From Gammaproteobacteria bacterium Ga0077536 (lineage in GTDB: Bacteria; Pseudomonadota; Gammaproteobacteria; Ga0077536), in the NCBI GenBank assembly GCA_001464935.1, contig LNEL01000039.1, forward strand, positions 1-64,000: 64,000 bases of DNA, written 5' to 3'. The notes beneath the pieces were generated by a model. That model was not told the origin of the DNA and ran no database searches. It saw only the letters and a list, made by a program, of their open reading frames with translations. This document shows, piece after piece, positions 1-8,710 of this stretch (position 1 is its first letter; each line of letters opens with the position of its first letter). The position numbers were made by a program, and so were the translations under genes.

Positions 1-76
1 TCTCGAGCCAGTACTGGTGGCACTTCTCGGCGGGCACATCGGCCCGTTTGCGCAGGCAGTAAACGAGTTTGATCAT
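1..76 (-). CDS. EthD-domain protein, N-terminal fragment cut by window edge
   Basis: Only the first 25 codons are present. They read MIKLVYCLRKRADVP, then EKCHQYWLE, which matches the opening of the EthD/ferredoxin-like dimeric alpha-beta barrel family (short proteins of about 100 residues seen beside ring-cleaving and ether/ketone-degrading enzymes). The start ATG is at 76 with AAGGGAGCTTTGCC upstream. It lies 29 bases downstream of the MetX-like gene on the same strand and is probably the last or next gene of the acetone carboxylase operon. EthD function is poorly defined, and the fragment gives no more. Confidence 0.6.
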   Translation of the reverse strand, partial: MIKLVYCLRKRADVPAEKCHQYWLE

Positions 77-105
77 GGCAAAGCTCCCTTCAGTGATGGC
101 ACCGG

Positions 106-1158
106 TCAGGCCGGCAGGCTCAGCAGTTCCTTCAGGTGTTCGTCGAGCTGGCGCAGGTAGTCGGGATCCAGCCCCACGACGACCAGGTGGCCGCAGATGG
201 ATTTCAGCACGCGCAGTTCGCTGTTCTTGATCATCTTCTGCTCGGCGGCGCAGTCGCGCACCGGGAAGAACATGTCTTCGTCGATGGGCAGCACGAAAGT
301 TTTCGCCTTGATGCGCGCGAGTGCCTTCTTGAGGTCGCCGCCCGTGTGCCGGCTCACGTCACCGCGCTGCCATTTCCAGGCCTGGGTCAGCAGCGCGTTC
401 GGATCCATCGCGGTGAAATAGGCTTCGAGGAAGTTGGTCATGAAGTCGTCGACCGACGAGAAGCCGAGTCCACGCCAGACTTCCTGTTTGTAGAACTCCG
501 TGCTGAAGCCCATCACCGCCCACAGCTTTGCATGGCGGCGCAGGCCGACGTGCACGTCCTCATGCGAGGCGTACCAACCGTCCTTCCAGGCCGGGTCGGA
601 CGTGATGGCGTCCATCAGCGTCTGCGTATAAAGGAAATCGTGATCGGTGTTCTTCGCGGTGCCGCAGATCGGCGCCGCGCGCTTGACCATGTCGGGATAG
701 CGCACGGCCCATTCATAGGTCTGCTGGGCGCCCATCGAGCCGCCGACGACCAGCGCGAGTTCCTCGATGCCGAAATGCTTCGTCAGCAGTTCGTGCTGGG
801 CGCGGACGTCGTCGCCGATGCGCACACGCGGAAAGCAGCCGCGGCCGCCCGGCGCCGGGGTATTGTGCGGCGAGCTGGAGACGCCGTTGCCGAGCTGGTT
901 CGCGCACACGATGAAATACTTCGTCGGGTCCAGCGCGCGGCCCTTGCCGATGTAGGCCTGCTCGAAAATCTTGCTGGTGCCCGAAAACCACGACGGGATC
1001 AGGATCGCGTTGTCCTTCTTCCTGTTGAGCTTGCCGTGTGTCGCATAGGCGAGCTTGCAACCGCGGATCGTGCCGCCGTCCTCGAGCGCGAAGCTGCCGA
1101 GATCGTAGGTTTCGTAGGGCCCCTGCATGGCCTGGCTGTAGAACTCGTTCGTCAGCAT
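106..1158 (-). CDS. MetX-like alpha/beta hydrolase (homoserine O-acetyltransferase family)
   Basis: A 350-residue alpha/beta-hydrolase of the homoserine acetyltransferase/MetX family, cytoplasmic (no signal peptide). The nucleophile elbow is GGSMGAQQ with Ser141. The likely acid is Asp293 or Asp295 in PIDEDMFFP, and the base is His324 in CGHLVVVG, so the catalytic triad looks complete. The NQLGNG segment near residue 87 is also family-typical. Because it sits in a ketone-catabolic operon rather than with methionine genes, I infer an acyl transfer or ester/thioester hydrolysis step rather than methionine synthesis. It follows the thioesterase gene by 24 bases. Confidence 0.75.
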   Translation of the reverse strand: MLTNEFYSQAMQGPYETYDLGSFALEDGGTIRGCKLAYATHGKLNRKKDNAILIPSWFSGTSKIFEQAYIGKGRALDPTKYFIVCANQLGNGVSSSPHNTPAPGGRGCFPRVRIGDDVRAQHELLTKHFGIEELALVVGGSMGAQQTYEWAVRYPDMVKRAAPICGTAKNTDHDFLYTQTLMDAITSDPAWKDGWYASHEDVHVGLRRHAKLWAVMGFSTEFYKQEVWRGLGFSSVDDFMTNFLEAYFTAMDPNALLTQAWKWQRGDVSRHTGGDLKKALARIKAKTFVLPIDEDMFFPVRDCAAEQKMIKNSELRVLKSICGHLVVVGLDPDYLRQLDEHLKELLSLPA

Positions 1159-1182
1159 GATGATTCCCCTCCGTCGTTGATC

Positions 1183-1650
1183 TTATTTGCCGTGTTTCGG
1201 ATCGGCGACGACCATCATCGTCGTCGTCATGTAGGCCACGAGTGTCTCCTCGCCGGCCCGTCGCGCGAAGATCTCGGCGACGCACACGTGCAGCGTCCGG
1301 CCCGCGCGCACCACGTGGCCGCGGCCGATAAGGAGATCTCCGAACGCAGGCGCCACGAAATTGATCTTGTACTCGACGGTCACGACTTCCTGGCCGACCT
1401 CGAGCAGGGTCAGTGCGGCATAACCCGCGGCGCTGTCCGCCAGCGCGCCAATGATGCCGCCGTGCACGTTGCCCATCTGCTGCATGAAATCGGGCTGCAG
1501 CGGAATGTGAATCTCCGTCGTGCCAGGCGCGACGCTGACCATCTTCGCCCCGAACAAGCGCGACATAGCCGGCTGTCCCTCGAAACTCTTCCGCACCCGA
1601 CGCTCGTAGTCCGGATCGCGCGGTGGTCTGGTGGTTGGCGTCTTACTCAT
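1183..1650 (-). CDS. PaaI-type hotdog thioesterase
   Basis: A 155-residue single hotdog domain of the PaaI/YbgC-like acyl-CoA thioesterase group, expected to hydrolyse small acyl-CoA esters in the cytoplasm. The signature is MGNVHGGIIGALADSAAGYA in the middle of the protein (HGG followed by a helix carrying the catalytic acidic residue). I start at the ATG at 1650 because GGAG lies six bases before it; a TTG two codons upstream is less convincing. It is separated from the upstream quinone oxidoreductase gene by a 120-base gap holding an inverted repeat. Confidence 0.8.
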   Translation of the reverse strand: MSKTPTTRPPRDPDYERRVRKSFEGQPAMSRLFGAKMVSVAPGTTEIHIPLQPDFMQQMGNVHGGIIGALADSAAGYAALTLLEVGQEVVTVEYKINFVAPAFGDLLIGRGHVVRAGRTLHVCVAEIFARRAGEETLVAYMTTTMMVVADPKHGK

Positions 1651-1667
1651 CTTCAACTCCCTGGATT

Positions 1668-1775
1668 GCCACCGAGAACACCGAGAACACCGAGAGGTTC
1701 AGAGTGGCGCGGCGCCATTACAGAACTCTTTCCTCTGTGTTCTCGGTGTTCTCGGTGTTCTCGGTGGCAAAATTC
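1668..1775. repeat. GAGAACAC inverted-repeat element, copy 1
   Basis: The left arm GCCACCGAGAACACCGAGAA (continuing in CACCGAGAGG) faces a right arm of CTCGGTGTTCTCGGTGTTCT repeats ending GGTGGCAAAATTC. Each arm is built from tandem nine-base CCGAGAACA units, and the arms can pair over about 27 bases around a roughly 35-base centre. It lies between two co-directional genes. Related copies are at 10026-10149 and 35959-36105. Confidence 0.9.
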
Positions 1776-1778
1776 AGC

Positions 1779-2771
1779 CTATCTGGTGATGACGACCTTG
1801 CCGTAGACCTCGCGGCTTTCGATGATCCGCAGGCCTTCGTGGACGTCGGCGAAGGGGAGGGTGCGGTAGATCACCGGGTCGATCTGGCGGCGGGCGATCA
1901 TCTCGTAGAACTCGAACTGCGCCTGCTCCGGGAGCTTCGATCCGCGGTCGAGGTACTGCCCCCAGGCGAGGCCAATGACGGCCATGTTCTTCAACAGGAT
2001 GCGATTGGTCTCGATCGTCGGAATGCGCCCGGCCGCGAAACCGATGATGACAATGCGTCCGTCCCACGCCACGCAGCGCTTGGCCTGGTCGAAGATGTCG
2101 CCGCCGACGGGGTCGTAGATCACATCGGCGCCGTGGCCGTTCGTCAGCGCTTTGACGCGTTCGACGAGATCTTCGCTGCGGTAGTCGATCAGGTGGTCGG
2201 CGCCGTTGTCACGACAGACCGCGAGCTTCTTCGCGTCACCCGCACAGGCGATGACGGTGGCGCCGAGCAGCTTGCCGAGTTGAATCGCGGCCAGTCCGAC
2301 GCCACCGGCCGCACCGAGCACGAGCAGCGTTTCGCCGGCCTGCAGGTGCGCGCGGTGAGTGAGGCCGAACCACGACGTGCCGTAGGTCACGCTGAGCGCC
2401 GCGGCCTGCCCGTCGGTGACATGCGCCGGCACGGTCCAGGCGGACTGGTTGTGGACGAGAAAGGCATCCGCCAGCGTGCCGCCCGAGTGGCAGAAGCCGA
2501 CGGCGCGATCGCCGATCTTGAACTTGCTGCCCGGGCCGACCGCCTCGACGACGCCGACGGCTTCGACGCCCGGCACCGCGGGCAGTGGCGCCTTGTGCTG
2601 GTACTTGCCCTGGATGATCAGCAGGTCCGGGAAATTCAGCGACACGGCGCTGGTGCGCACCAGGGCTTCGCCGGGCCCCGGGGTCGGCAGTGGACGCGTG
2701 GTCCAGTGCAGGACGTCGCTGTAATGACCGTGGCTGTCGAACTGCCAGGCCTGCATGCTTGCTGTGCTCAT
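1779..2771 (-). CDS. NADPH:quinone oxidoreductase-like MDR protein
   Basis: A 330-residue zinc-free medium-chain dehydrogenase/reductase of the quinone oxidoreductase type. The N-terminal GroES-like domain includes GKYQHKAPLPAVPGVEAVG; the Rossmann motif LVLGAAGGVGLAAIQLGK lies near residue 150. The cysteine ligands of zinc alcohol dehydrogenases are absent. It should use NADPH to reduce quinones, enones or enoyl-CoA. I choose the ATG at 2771, six bases after GAGGAA. It begins 16 bases after the fumarylacetoacetase-family gene and continues the acetone carboxylase operon. Confidence 0.8.
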   Translation of the reverse strand: MSTASMQAWQFDSHGHYSDVLHWTTRPLPTPGPGEALVRTSAVSLNFPDLLIIQGKYQHKAPLPAVPGVEAVGVVEAVGPGSKFKIGDRAVGFCHSGGTLADAFLVHNQSAWTVPAHVTDGQAAALSVTYGTSWFGLTHRAHLQAGETLLVLGAAGGVGLAAIQLGKLLGATVIACAGDAKKLAVCRDNGADHLIDYRSEDLVERVKALTNGHGADVIYDPVGGDIFDQAKRCVAWDGRIVIIGFAAGRIPTIETNRILLKNMAVIGLAWGQYLDRGSKLPEQAQFEFYEMIARRQIDPVIYRTLPFADVHEGLRIIESREVYGKVVITR

Positions 2772-2787
2772 CGACACTTCCTCGGCA

Positions 2788-3645
2788 CTACAGCGCGGTG
2801 CTGGCGGGTTCGGCGATGACTTCGTTTTCGATGTAGCCGAGCTTGTCGATCTCCACGCGCACCTTGTCGCCGACCTTCAGATACTTGTGCGGCTTGAAGC
2901 CGATGCCGACGCCGCTGGGCGTCCCCGTCAGCACCAGGTCGCCGGGCTCCAGCGTGAATGCCTTCGTCAGCGTTTCAATCTGGTGGTAACAGTCGAACAC
3001 GAGATGGCTGGTGTTCGAGTCCTGACGCAACTCACCGTTGACCCAGGTCTTGAGCCCCAGCGTGTGCGGATCCCCGACTTCGTCCGGGGTGACGATCCAC
3101 GGCCCGAACGGTGCGTGCGTGTCAAAGGACTTGCCGATGGTGAACGTCTGCGCGAAGAACTGCCAGTCGCGCACGCTGACGTCATTGCAGACCACGAAGC
3201 CCGCAATCACCTCGTGCGCGCGTTCGCGCGGCACGTGGCGACAGCGACGGCCGATGACGAAACCAAGTTCGCCTTCGTAGTCCAGCTTGTCCGACACCCG
3301 CGGCATGTGAAACGGCGCGCGCGGCCCATGGGCCGCGGTCGACTGCTTGTTGAAGAACATCGGGAAAGTCGGCGTCTCGAGCTTGGTCTCCGCGATGTGA
3401 TCCGCATAGTTGAGGCCGACGGCAAGGATCTTCGGTGGCCGTCGCAGCGGCGCCTCTAGCGTCACCGCCGACAGCGCGTAGGTCGGGCCGCCCGCGGTGC
3501 GAGCCTTCTGCATCGCATCCGGACCCGCTTCGAGCAGGCTGAGCATGTCGGTCGGCAGACCGCTCAGGGACAAATCGACGATCGAGTCGCCATCGACGCG
3601 GCCGACGCGCGTGGCGCCGCCGGTGCTGAAAGTCGCGAGTTTCAT
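2788..3645 (-). CDS. Fumarylacetoacetate hydrolase family protein
   Basis: A 285-residue FAH-fold protein, a metal-dependent family that hydrolyses or decarboxylates C-C bonds in beta-diketo and acylpyruvate compounds. The family opening ILAVGLNYADHIAET lies near residue 73, the metal-ligand region DYEGELGFVIG near 123, and the C-terminal motif GDLVLTGTPSGVG near 238. The start ATG overlaps the stop of acxA by the ATGA arrangement, so translation is probably coupled to the carboxylase. In this context a beta-keto acid or enol product of ketone carboxylation is a plausible substrate; that is inference. Confidence 0.85.
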   Translation of the reverse strand: MKLATFSTGGATRVGRVDGDSIVDLSLSGLPTDMLSLLEAGPDAMQKARTAGGPTYALSAVTLEAPLRRPPKILAVGLNYADHIAETKLETPTFPMFFNKQSTAAHGPRAPFHMPRVSDKLDYEGELGFVIGRRCRHVPRERAHEVIAGFVVCNDVSVRDWQFFAQTFTIGKSFDTHAPFGPWIVTPDEVGDPHTLGLKTWVNGELRQDSNTSHLVFDCYHQIETLTKAFTLEPGDLVLTGTPSGVGIGFKPHKYLKVGDKVRVEIDKLGYIENEVIAEPASTAL

Positions 3646-5807
3646 TTGTAGTGCAGAATCCTGTATTGATCGAAGCTCATCGTGCGCTTCGGCGGAATGA
3701 CGACGGTGGTCATCGGGTCGCGGATGATCGCGGGGCCCTCGATCACATTGCCGGCCTTCAGCGCGGCCATTTCATACACCTTGAATGGCGTCCACATGCC
3801 GCCGTGATAGACGTTGCGACTGCCGACGTAGGCGCTGTCGTCCGGCTCGCGACGTGACAGCGGCAGCGCCGACAGGATGGGCTGCGGCTTCGGCGCGATG
3901 GCCTCCAGGTGCACCGCGGTCAGCGAATAGCCGGCATCGGGGAAACGCGCGCCTTCGGGATAGACCTTGGTGTACATCTGTTCGAACGCGTCGATCGCGC
4001 GCTGCAGATCGGCCGGACCGTTCATCACGCCGTCGCTCAGCGAGGTCTCGAAGCTCTCGAGCTGGCCGAGATAGCGCGCCGCGATGCCATAGCGGAACTT
4101 GACGCGCGTCGGATCGACGCCTTCCTTCTCCATTTCGTCCCGCGCTTCCTGCTCGAGCTCCGCCCAGGTCGCGCGCAACTGCTGCGCGATGGTGGTCTTC
4201 TCCGCTTCCGACATGCCATTCGGCAACAGCACGCGCAAGCCGCGATCGTAGCGGTGCATGTACTCGGCGCAGGCCGCACCGAAGGCCGAGAAGCCGGCCG
4301 CCCAGGGGAGCGTGATGACGTCAGCGAATTCGATGCCTTCGGCGAACCCGTACATGTGCACCGGGCCCGCGCCGCCGTAGTACAGCAGCGTGAAGTCGCG
4401 CGTGTCGTAGCCCTTCGCTGCAATCATCGTGCGCAGCAGGTCGTTCATCTGCGTGTTGACGATGTCGAGCACGCCGGCGCCGGCCTCGTAGACCGACAGG
4501 CCCAGCGGTTTGGCCACGGCTTCCTCGAGCGCCGCCATCGCGCCCTCGCGGTCGAGCTTGACCTGGCCGCCGAGGAAGTAATCCGGATCGACGTAGCCGA
4601 GGACGACGTTGATGTCGGTCACCGTCAGCCGATCGAACTTGAAGCAGCGTCCGACCTTGGCGCCCGCGCTATCGGGACCGACGTGCAGGCGCTTGTACTC
4701 GTCGACCCACACCACGGAACCTGCGCCACTGCCGACCGAGTCGAGTTCGACCATCGGCAGCGCGAGGCGGTGGCCGGCGATGTCGGCGCTCTTCGTGATG
4801 CCGATGTGCCCGTCGACGAGCAGGCCGACGTCGAAGCTCGTGCCGCCCATGTCGGCGGTCACGACGTTCTTGAGTTTCAGTTTGTCGGCGATGAACTGCG
4901 CGCCGATGAGGCCGCCGATGGGGCCGGAAATCATCGTTTCGTACAGGCGGGGATATTCCATGTTGACCGCGCCGCCATAGGACAGCAGCGTCAGCAGGCG
5001 GCCCTTGAAGCCGAAGCCCTTCGCCTCGTTCTCGACCGCCATCAGCGAGTCGCGCACGAGTTCAGCGGCGAAGCACTGGAACAGCAGGCTCTTCAGGCGA
5101 TTGTTCTCCTTCGACACCGGCGCTACGTCGGCCGAGCAGACCACCGGCAGTTCACGTCCGCGCGCTTTCAGCACGTCCTGCACGATGTCGCGGGCCTGGT
5201 GCTCGTGGCGCGGATCGACGAACGAGTACAGGAACAGGATGCCGATCACTTCGCAGCCGTTGTCGAGCAGCTTGTCGGCGGCCGCGCGCACCTGCGCCGC
5301 GTTGACCGGGATCAGTTCGTGGCCGGGCTCGAGATGGATGTTGCCCTGGTAGCTGCCGCCGGTCAGGCGCTCGCTGATGCCGATCACGTTCTTCGGGTCG
5401 ACGAGCGGGCGTGTGTGGCGGTGCAGCTGCTGGTGCAAGGTCTCGCTCTGCGTCTGGCCGAGATAGGTCAGGCCGCCTTCCATCACCGAGATGTCTTCGA
5501 AACCGCGGGTCACGAGCAGGCCCACCTTGCGGCCGTTGCCGGTCAGCACGGTGTTCAGCATGCCGGTGCCGCAGTAGATGTCGGCAACGCATTCCGCGTG
5601 CACGAGGTCGGCGGTGGCGCCGATGTTGTTCGCGGCGTCCATCACGGACTCGCGATAGCTGCGCGGTTCGTCGTCGCGACGCGTGATGGCCTTGCCGACC
5701 GTGAAGCTGCCGTCCGGCTTCACGAGCAGGGCGTCGGTCATGGTCCCGCCGGCGTCGAAGGCGAGAATGTATTGCCGCTCGGCAGCGGCGGTGGTGCTGA
5801 TCGCCAT
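3642..5807 (-). CDS. acxA: Acetone carboxylase beta subunit (HyuA-type)
   Basis: A 721-residue protein of the hydantoinase A/oxoprolinase family; known AcxA subunits are close to this length. In acetone carboxylase the beta subunit uses ATP to phosphorylate the ketone enolate and bicarbonate before the alpha subunit joins them to acetoacetate. Two actin-like ATP-binding phosphate motifs are visible: FDAGGTMTD at residues 17-25 and ADMGGTSFD at 318-326. The gene lies 86 bases after acxC and overlaps the following gene by four bases. The assignment to acetone carboxylase rather than generic N-methylhydantoinase rests on the adjacent gamma subunit. Confidence 0.88.
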   Translation of the reverse strand: MAISTTAAAERQYILAFDAGGTMTDALLVKPDGSFTVGKAITRRDDEPRSYRESVMDAANNIGATADLVHAECVADIYCGTGMLNTVLTGNGRKVGLLVTRGFEDISVMEGGLTYLGQTQSETLHQQLHRHTRPLVDPKNVIGISERLTGGSYQGNIHLEPGHELIPVNAAQVRAAADKLLDNGCEVIGILFLYSFVDPRHEHQARDIVQDVLKARGRELPVVCSADVAPVSKENNRLKSLLFQCFAAELVRDSLMAVENEAKGFGFKGRLLTLLSYGGAVNMEYPRLYETMISGPIGGLIGAQFIADKLKLKNVVTADMGGTSFDVGLLVDGHIGITKSADIAGHRLALPMVELDSVGSGAGSVVWVDEYKRLHVGPDSAGAKVGRCFKFDRLTVTDINVVLGYVDPDYFLGGQVKLDREGAMAALEEAVAKPLGLSVYEAGAGVLDIVNTQMNDLLRTMIAAKGYDTRDFTLLYYGGAGPVHMYGFAEGIEFADVITLPWAAGFSAFGAACAEYMHRYDRGLRVLLPNGMSEAEKTTIAQQLRATWAELEQEARDEMEKEGVDPTRVKFRYGIAARYLGQLESFETSLSDGVMNGPADLQRAIDAFEQMYTKVYPEGARFPDAGYSLTAVHLEAIAPKPQPILSALPLSRREPDDSAYVGSRNVYHGGMWTPFKVYEMAALKAGNVIEGPAIIRDPMTTVVIPPKRTMSFDQYRILHYK

Positions 5808-5893
5808 GGTGTGATCCTTGAGAATGAGAACGGGAGCGGGTTCAGGCGACCGGCGACGGGCCAGGCCCGCCGCTGGTCGTCGCGTTCAATCGG

Positions 5894-6466
5894 TCAGCCG
5901 GCTTTTGCCCACTCGCGGGTGACGTCATCGCTGCGATCCTGGTACCAGTCCGTGCCCTCGTCGGGCAGCGGCTGGCCGAGATACTCGCGATAGAACTTGT
6001 CGAGATCGGGCAGCATCTCGAACACGACGGGATAGCCGGGCGCCACGACTTCGACCGCGTGCTGCGTGGCGCAGGCCGGGCAGAAGAATTCGCGGATCTC
6101 CTGGATGTCGGGTTCGGGGCACGCCGGCGCCGGATCGTAAACCGTCAGCATGTCGTCGAGACTGCGCTTCACACGCACGCGGCAGCCCAGCTTCCAGTTC
6201 TGGCGGTAGTCCCCGAACTCGTGGCCGCACGCGCACTTGACGATGCGCTGACCCGGCGCGCTGGCGACGATGTACAGCTTGTCGCCGAGGCGCAGCAGGA
6301 TCTTCTCTTTCCACGCGACACGCTGCTGCAGGGCCTCGATGTACTGGAAGAAACGCCCCTTGTCCTTGCGTTCCAGGCGCAGCAGGCGCTGCGCGTTGTC
6401 GTTGTCGATGGTGCCGTCGATCAGTTGCCCGATCAGTTCCGGGCTGATGCTCACGTCCTGGGTCAT
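5894..6466 (-). CDS. acxC: Acetone carboxylase gamma subunit
   Basis: A 190-residue protein matching the acetone carboxylase gamma family, which occurs only with the alpha and beta subunits and is thus the diagnostic member. Candidate zinc ligands are the CACGHEF motif (Cys78, Cys80) and the CPACATQH motif (Cys129, Cys132). The C-terminal PDLDKFYREYLGQPLP segment is also characteristic. Known gamma subunits are about 168 residues; here there is some extra length at the N terminus. It starts three bases after the acxB stop, so the two are almost certainly cotranslated. Confidence 0.9.
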   Translation of the reverse strand: MTQDVSISPELIGQLIDGTIDNDNAQRLLRLERKDKGRFFQYIEALQQRVAWKEKILLRLGDKLYIVASAPGQRIVKCACGHEFGDYRQNWKLGCRVRVKRSLDDMLTVYDPAPACPEPDIQEIREFFCPACATQHAVEVVAPGYPVVFEMLPDLDKFYREYLGQPLPDEGTDWYQDRSDDVTREWAKAG

Positions 6467-6469
6467 GGC

Positions 6470-8710
6470 CTATTCCTTCGGGAAGTTGAACGCCGCCGGC
6501 ACCTGCCAGAACTTGCGGAATTCGTTGTCGAACTTGGCGAATGACATGCTCTGCTCGTACATCTCGCGCACTTCGGGGATGAAATCACGGGCGAGTACGC
6601 GCGTGCGTTCCGCCGCCCACCAGTCCTGTGCGGACTGCGAGTCGGCGAGGCGCGCGTGCCGCATCGCCTTGCGCCGCGCCGCGGTGGCGTCCGCGTCCAG
6701 CGTCCACACGCCGGCGGCGTCCTGTGTGGCGACGATGCCGTAGAGGTTCGCGGTGAATTCGTAGCGCGGCGCCATGCCGTCGTTCAGATCCTTGATCACC
6801 AGCGCCGGATCGCGGTCGAGCGGGTCGCCCCAGCCGCCGGACGAACCCGCGGCGTCGACGAACAGGTCGTTGTCTTTCAGCGCGAGTTCGGGGCAGTCGG
6901 TCTTCCAGATCTCGAGGTTCGCGACTTCGAGTTTGCCGGCATCGACCAGTTCGAGCAGCTCGCGCGCGTCACGCGGTGTCTCGCCGGTTTCGATCAGCGC
7001 CGGCAGATTGGTGTCGCGTGCGGAGATCATGAACGAGCCGGGGCCCGGGTACGCGCCGCTCATGCCGAGGCCGACCGAAGTCGTGCACGACAGGCCGCCG
7101 TTCGGCCGCGTGACGGCGATGTGCTTGCCGGGCTTCACGCACCAGTGCACGGCGGAATTCCCCGGACCGCCGCGGTACTTGCCGTGGCCGAAGTAGCCCG
7201 GCAGCAGCTTGCGGCCGAGATAGAACAGCGGTGGCACGCAGCTTTCGAACTCCTCGGCGTCGCCGCAGGTCGCGAGCTGCGACCATGCCGCCCACACGAT
7301 CGGCTCGCCGTCCTTGTAACACCAGGCACCACGGCCGGTGCCGCCGAGCCATTCGAAGTTCGTGAAGCCGTAGCTGACGCCCTGGTCGGTCTGGCCCGAG
7401 CCCTGCCAGGCACCCCAGTTGCCGTCGACCGTGAAGGCCTCCTCGAGATAGCCGCGCGAGAACATCGCCCGCGAGATCGCGTTGAAACCGATGCTGTTCA
7501 GGCTGACCGTCTGCGCCCACAGGTTCGCGTTGCTGGTGAACTCGTAGTCCGGGTTGTAGAGGCTGCCCGACGGATAATGACGCTGCACGGCGAGTTCGAT
7601 GCCGGCGGTGACCTTCGTGTTGTGCGCGAAGGAGTTCATCATGCCAAGGAACAGCGCGGCGTCGGCGCCGCCGGGCGTCGCGTTGTACGAGTGATAGCCC
7701 CAGCGCGAGCTGCCTTCGGTGTCGACCAGCAGGCCCTTGTCGTTCGGTTCGACGCTCGCGCGGATGTGCAGCAGCGTGTTCTTGTCGGCATGCGACCAGA
7801 TCTGCTGCAGGCCCTTGTACTTCACGAGGCGGAACGCACAGCCGTTGTAGGTGCCGGGCACCATCAGCGAATGCATGTTGTCGACGATCATGCGTCGGCT
7901 TTCCTCGATGATCTCGCGCGTGGCGCGCTTGTAGTATTCGAGGCCGAATTCCTTGATCAGCTTGTGCGTGGCATCGTGCACCATCGCGCAGCCGGCGAGG
8001 CGCATCTTGTCGTCGAGGATGTTCATCGTCGCCGCGCGCGTGCGGCGCTGCCAGATCGCCTTCCACCACGATTCCTGCTTCAGCTTGCGGCCCGTGCGCA
8101 TCGGCGGGCACACGAGGCCGTCCATGAAGGTGTCGACCGAGAAGGTCGCCCAGCTGCCCGACACCGGCGCGCCGTTCTCCATCAGGTGGTTGATGCCCAC
8201 CGCCCAGCCGACGATTTCGCCCTCGTAGCAAATCGCCACGAACGAGTAGAAGTCGCCCGGGTGTGGCACACCGCCGGTCAGACCGTCGCTGACTGCGTAG
8301 ACGTCGCCGTCCTCGATGCCGTCGTTGACGTCGTATTCCTTCTCCGCCATGTAGCGCACGGACACCGGGAAGATCGCCGTGTGCGACAGGAAGCCGAGCG
8401 ACACGGCGAGCGTGTCACCTTCGGGTGTCGCGAGGCCCCACAGGCTTTCGCCCATTTCGCGTGAACCCGGGCTCGCCGCGACGAAGCGCGCGGATTCGCG
8501 CGCGGCCAGCACTGCGGCGTGCAGCTTGTTGTAGAAGCGTTCGTACTTGATCGGGTCGGCGGCGCGCAGCGTGAGTTCGGTCACGCCGCAGTAGTGGCCG
8601 GTCTGCTGCGTGAGCCGGTCGCGCTTCTCGAACATCTGCTTCAGAGTCTGGTGCCGGACTTCCTTGCTCGGCGGGGTCAATTGGGTGCGATTGTCGAACG
8701 CGTGGGCCAT
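6470..8710 (-). CDS. acxB: Acetone carboxylase alpha subunit (HyuB-type)
   Basis: A 746-residue hydantoinase B-family protein, slightly shorter than the Xanthobacter alpha subunit. It should carry the manganese site where the activated ketone meets activated bicarbonate. His150, Asp153 (in VPHPGD) and His175 (in GINHLME) reproduce both the spacing and, as I recall it, the numbering of the manganese ligands in the Xanthobacter AcxB structure. The start ATG has GAGGAG eight bases upstream. It is the first gene of the minus-strand operon and faces the LLM gene across a 240-base region. Order alpha-gamma-beta differs from acxABC of Xanthobacter. Confidence 0.9.
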   Translation of the reverse strand: MAHAFDNRTQLTPPSKEVRHQTLKQMFEKRDRLTQQTGHYCGVTELTLRAADPIKYERFYNKLHAAVLAARESARFVAASPGSREMGESLWGLATPEGDTLAVSLGFLSHTAIFPVSVRYMAEKEYDVNDGIEDGDVYAVSDGLTGGVPHPGDFYSFVAICYEGEIVGWAVGINHLMENGAPVSGSWATFSVDTFMDGLVCPPMRTGRKLKQESWWKAIWQRRTRAATMNILDDKMRLAGCAMVHDATHKLIKEFGLEYYKRATREIIEESRRMIVDNMHSLMVPGTYNGCAFRLVKYKGLQQIWSHADKNTLLHIRASVEPNDKGLLVDTEGSSRWGYHSYNATPGGADAALFLGMMNSFAHNTKVTAGIELAVQRHYPSGSLYNPDYEFTSNANLWAQTVSLNSIGFNAISRAMFSRGYLEEAFTVDGNWGAWQGSGQTDQGVSYGFTNFEWLGGTGRGAWCYKDGEPIVWAAWSQLATCGDAEEFESCVPPLFYLGRKLLPGYFGHGKYRGGPGNSAVHWCVKPGKHIAVTRPNGGLSCTTSVGLGMSGAYPGPGSFMISARDTNLPALIETGETPRDARELLELVDAGKLEVANLEIWKTDCPELALKDNDLFVDAAGSSGGWGDPLDRDPALVIKDLNDGMAPRYEFTANLYGIVATQDAAGVWTLDADATAARRKAMRHARLADSQSAQDWWAAERTRVLARDFIPEVREMYEQSMSFAKFDNEFRKFWQVPAAFNFPKE

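Noticed and set aside
3909-5993. Very long open frame (694 codons) on the plus strand opposite acxA
   Set aside because: Its product is rich in His, Arg and Ala with no domain, and the other strand encodes a clear HyuA-type protein. Such long antisense frames are usual in high-GC DNA.
6656-8464. Open frame of 602 codons opposite acxB
   Set aside because: No recognisable domain; the antisense frame is well explained by the alpha subunit.
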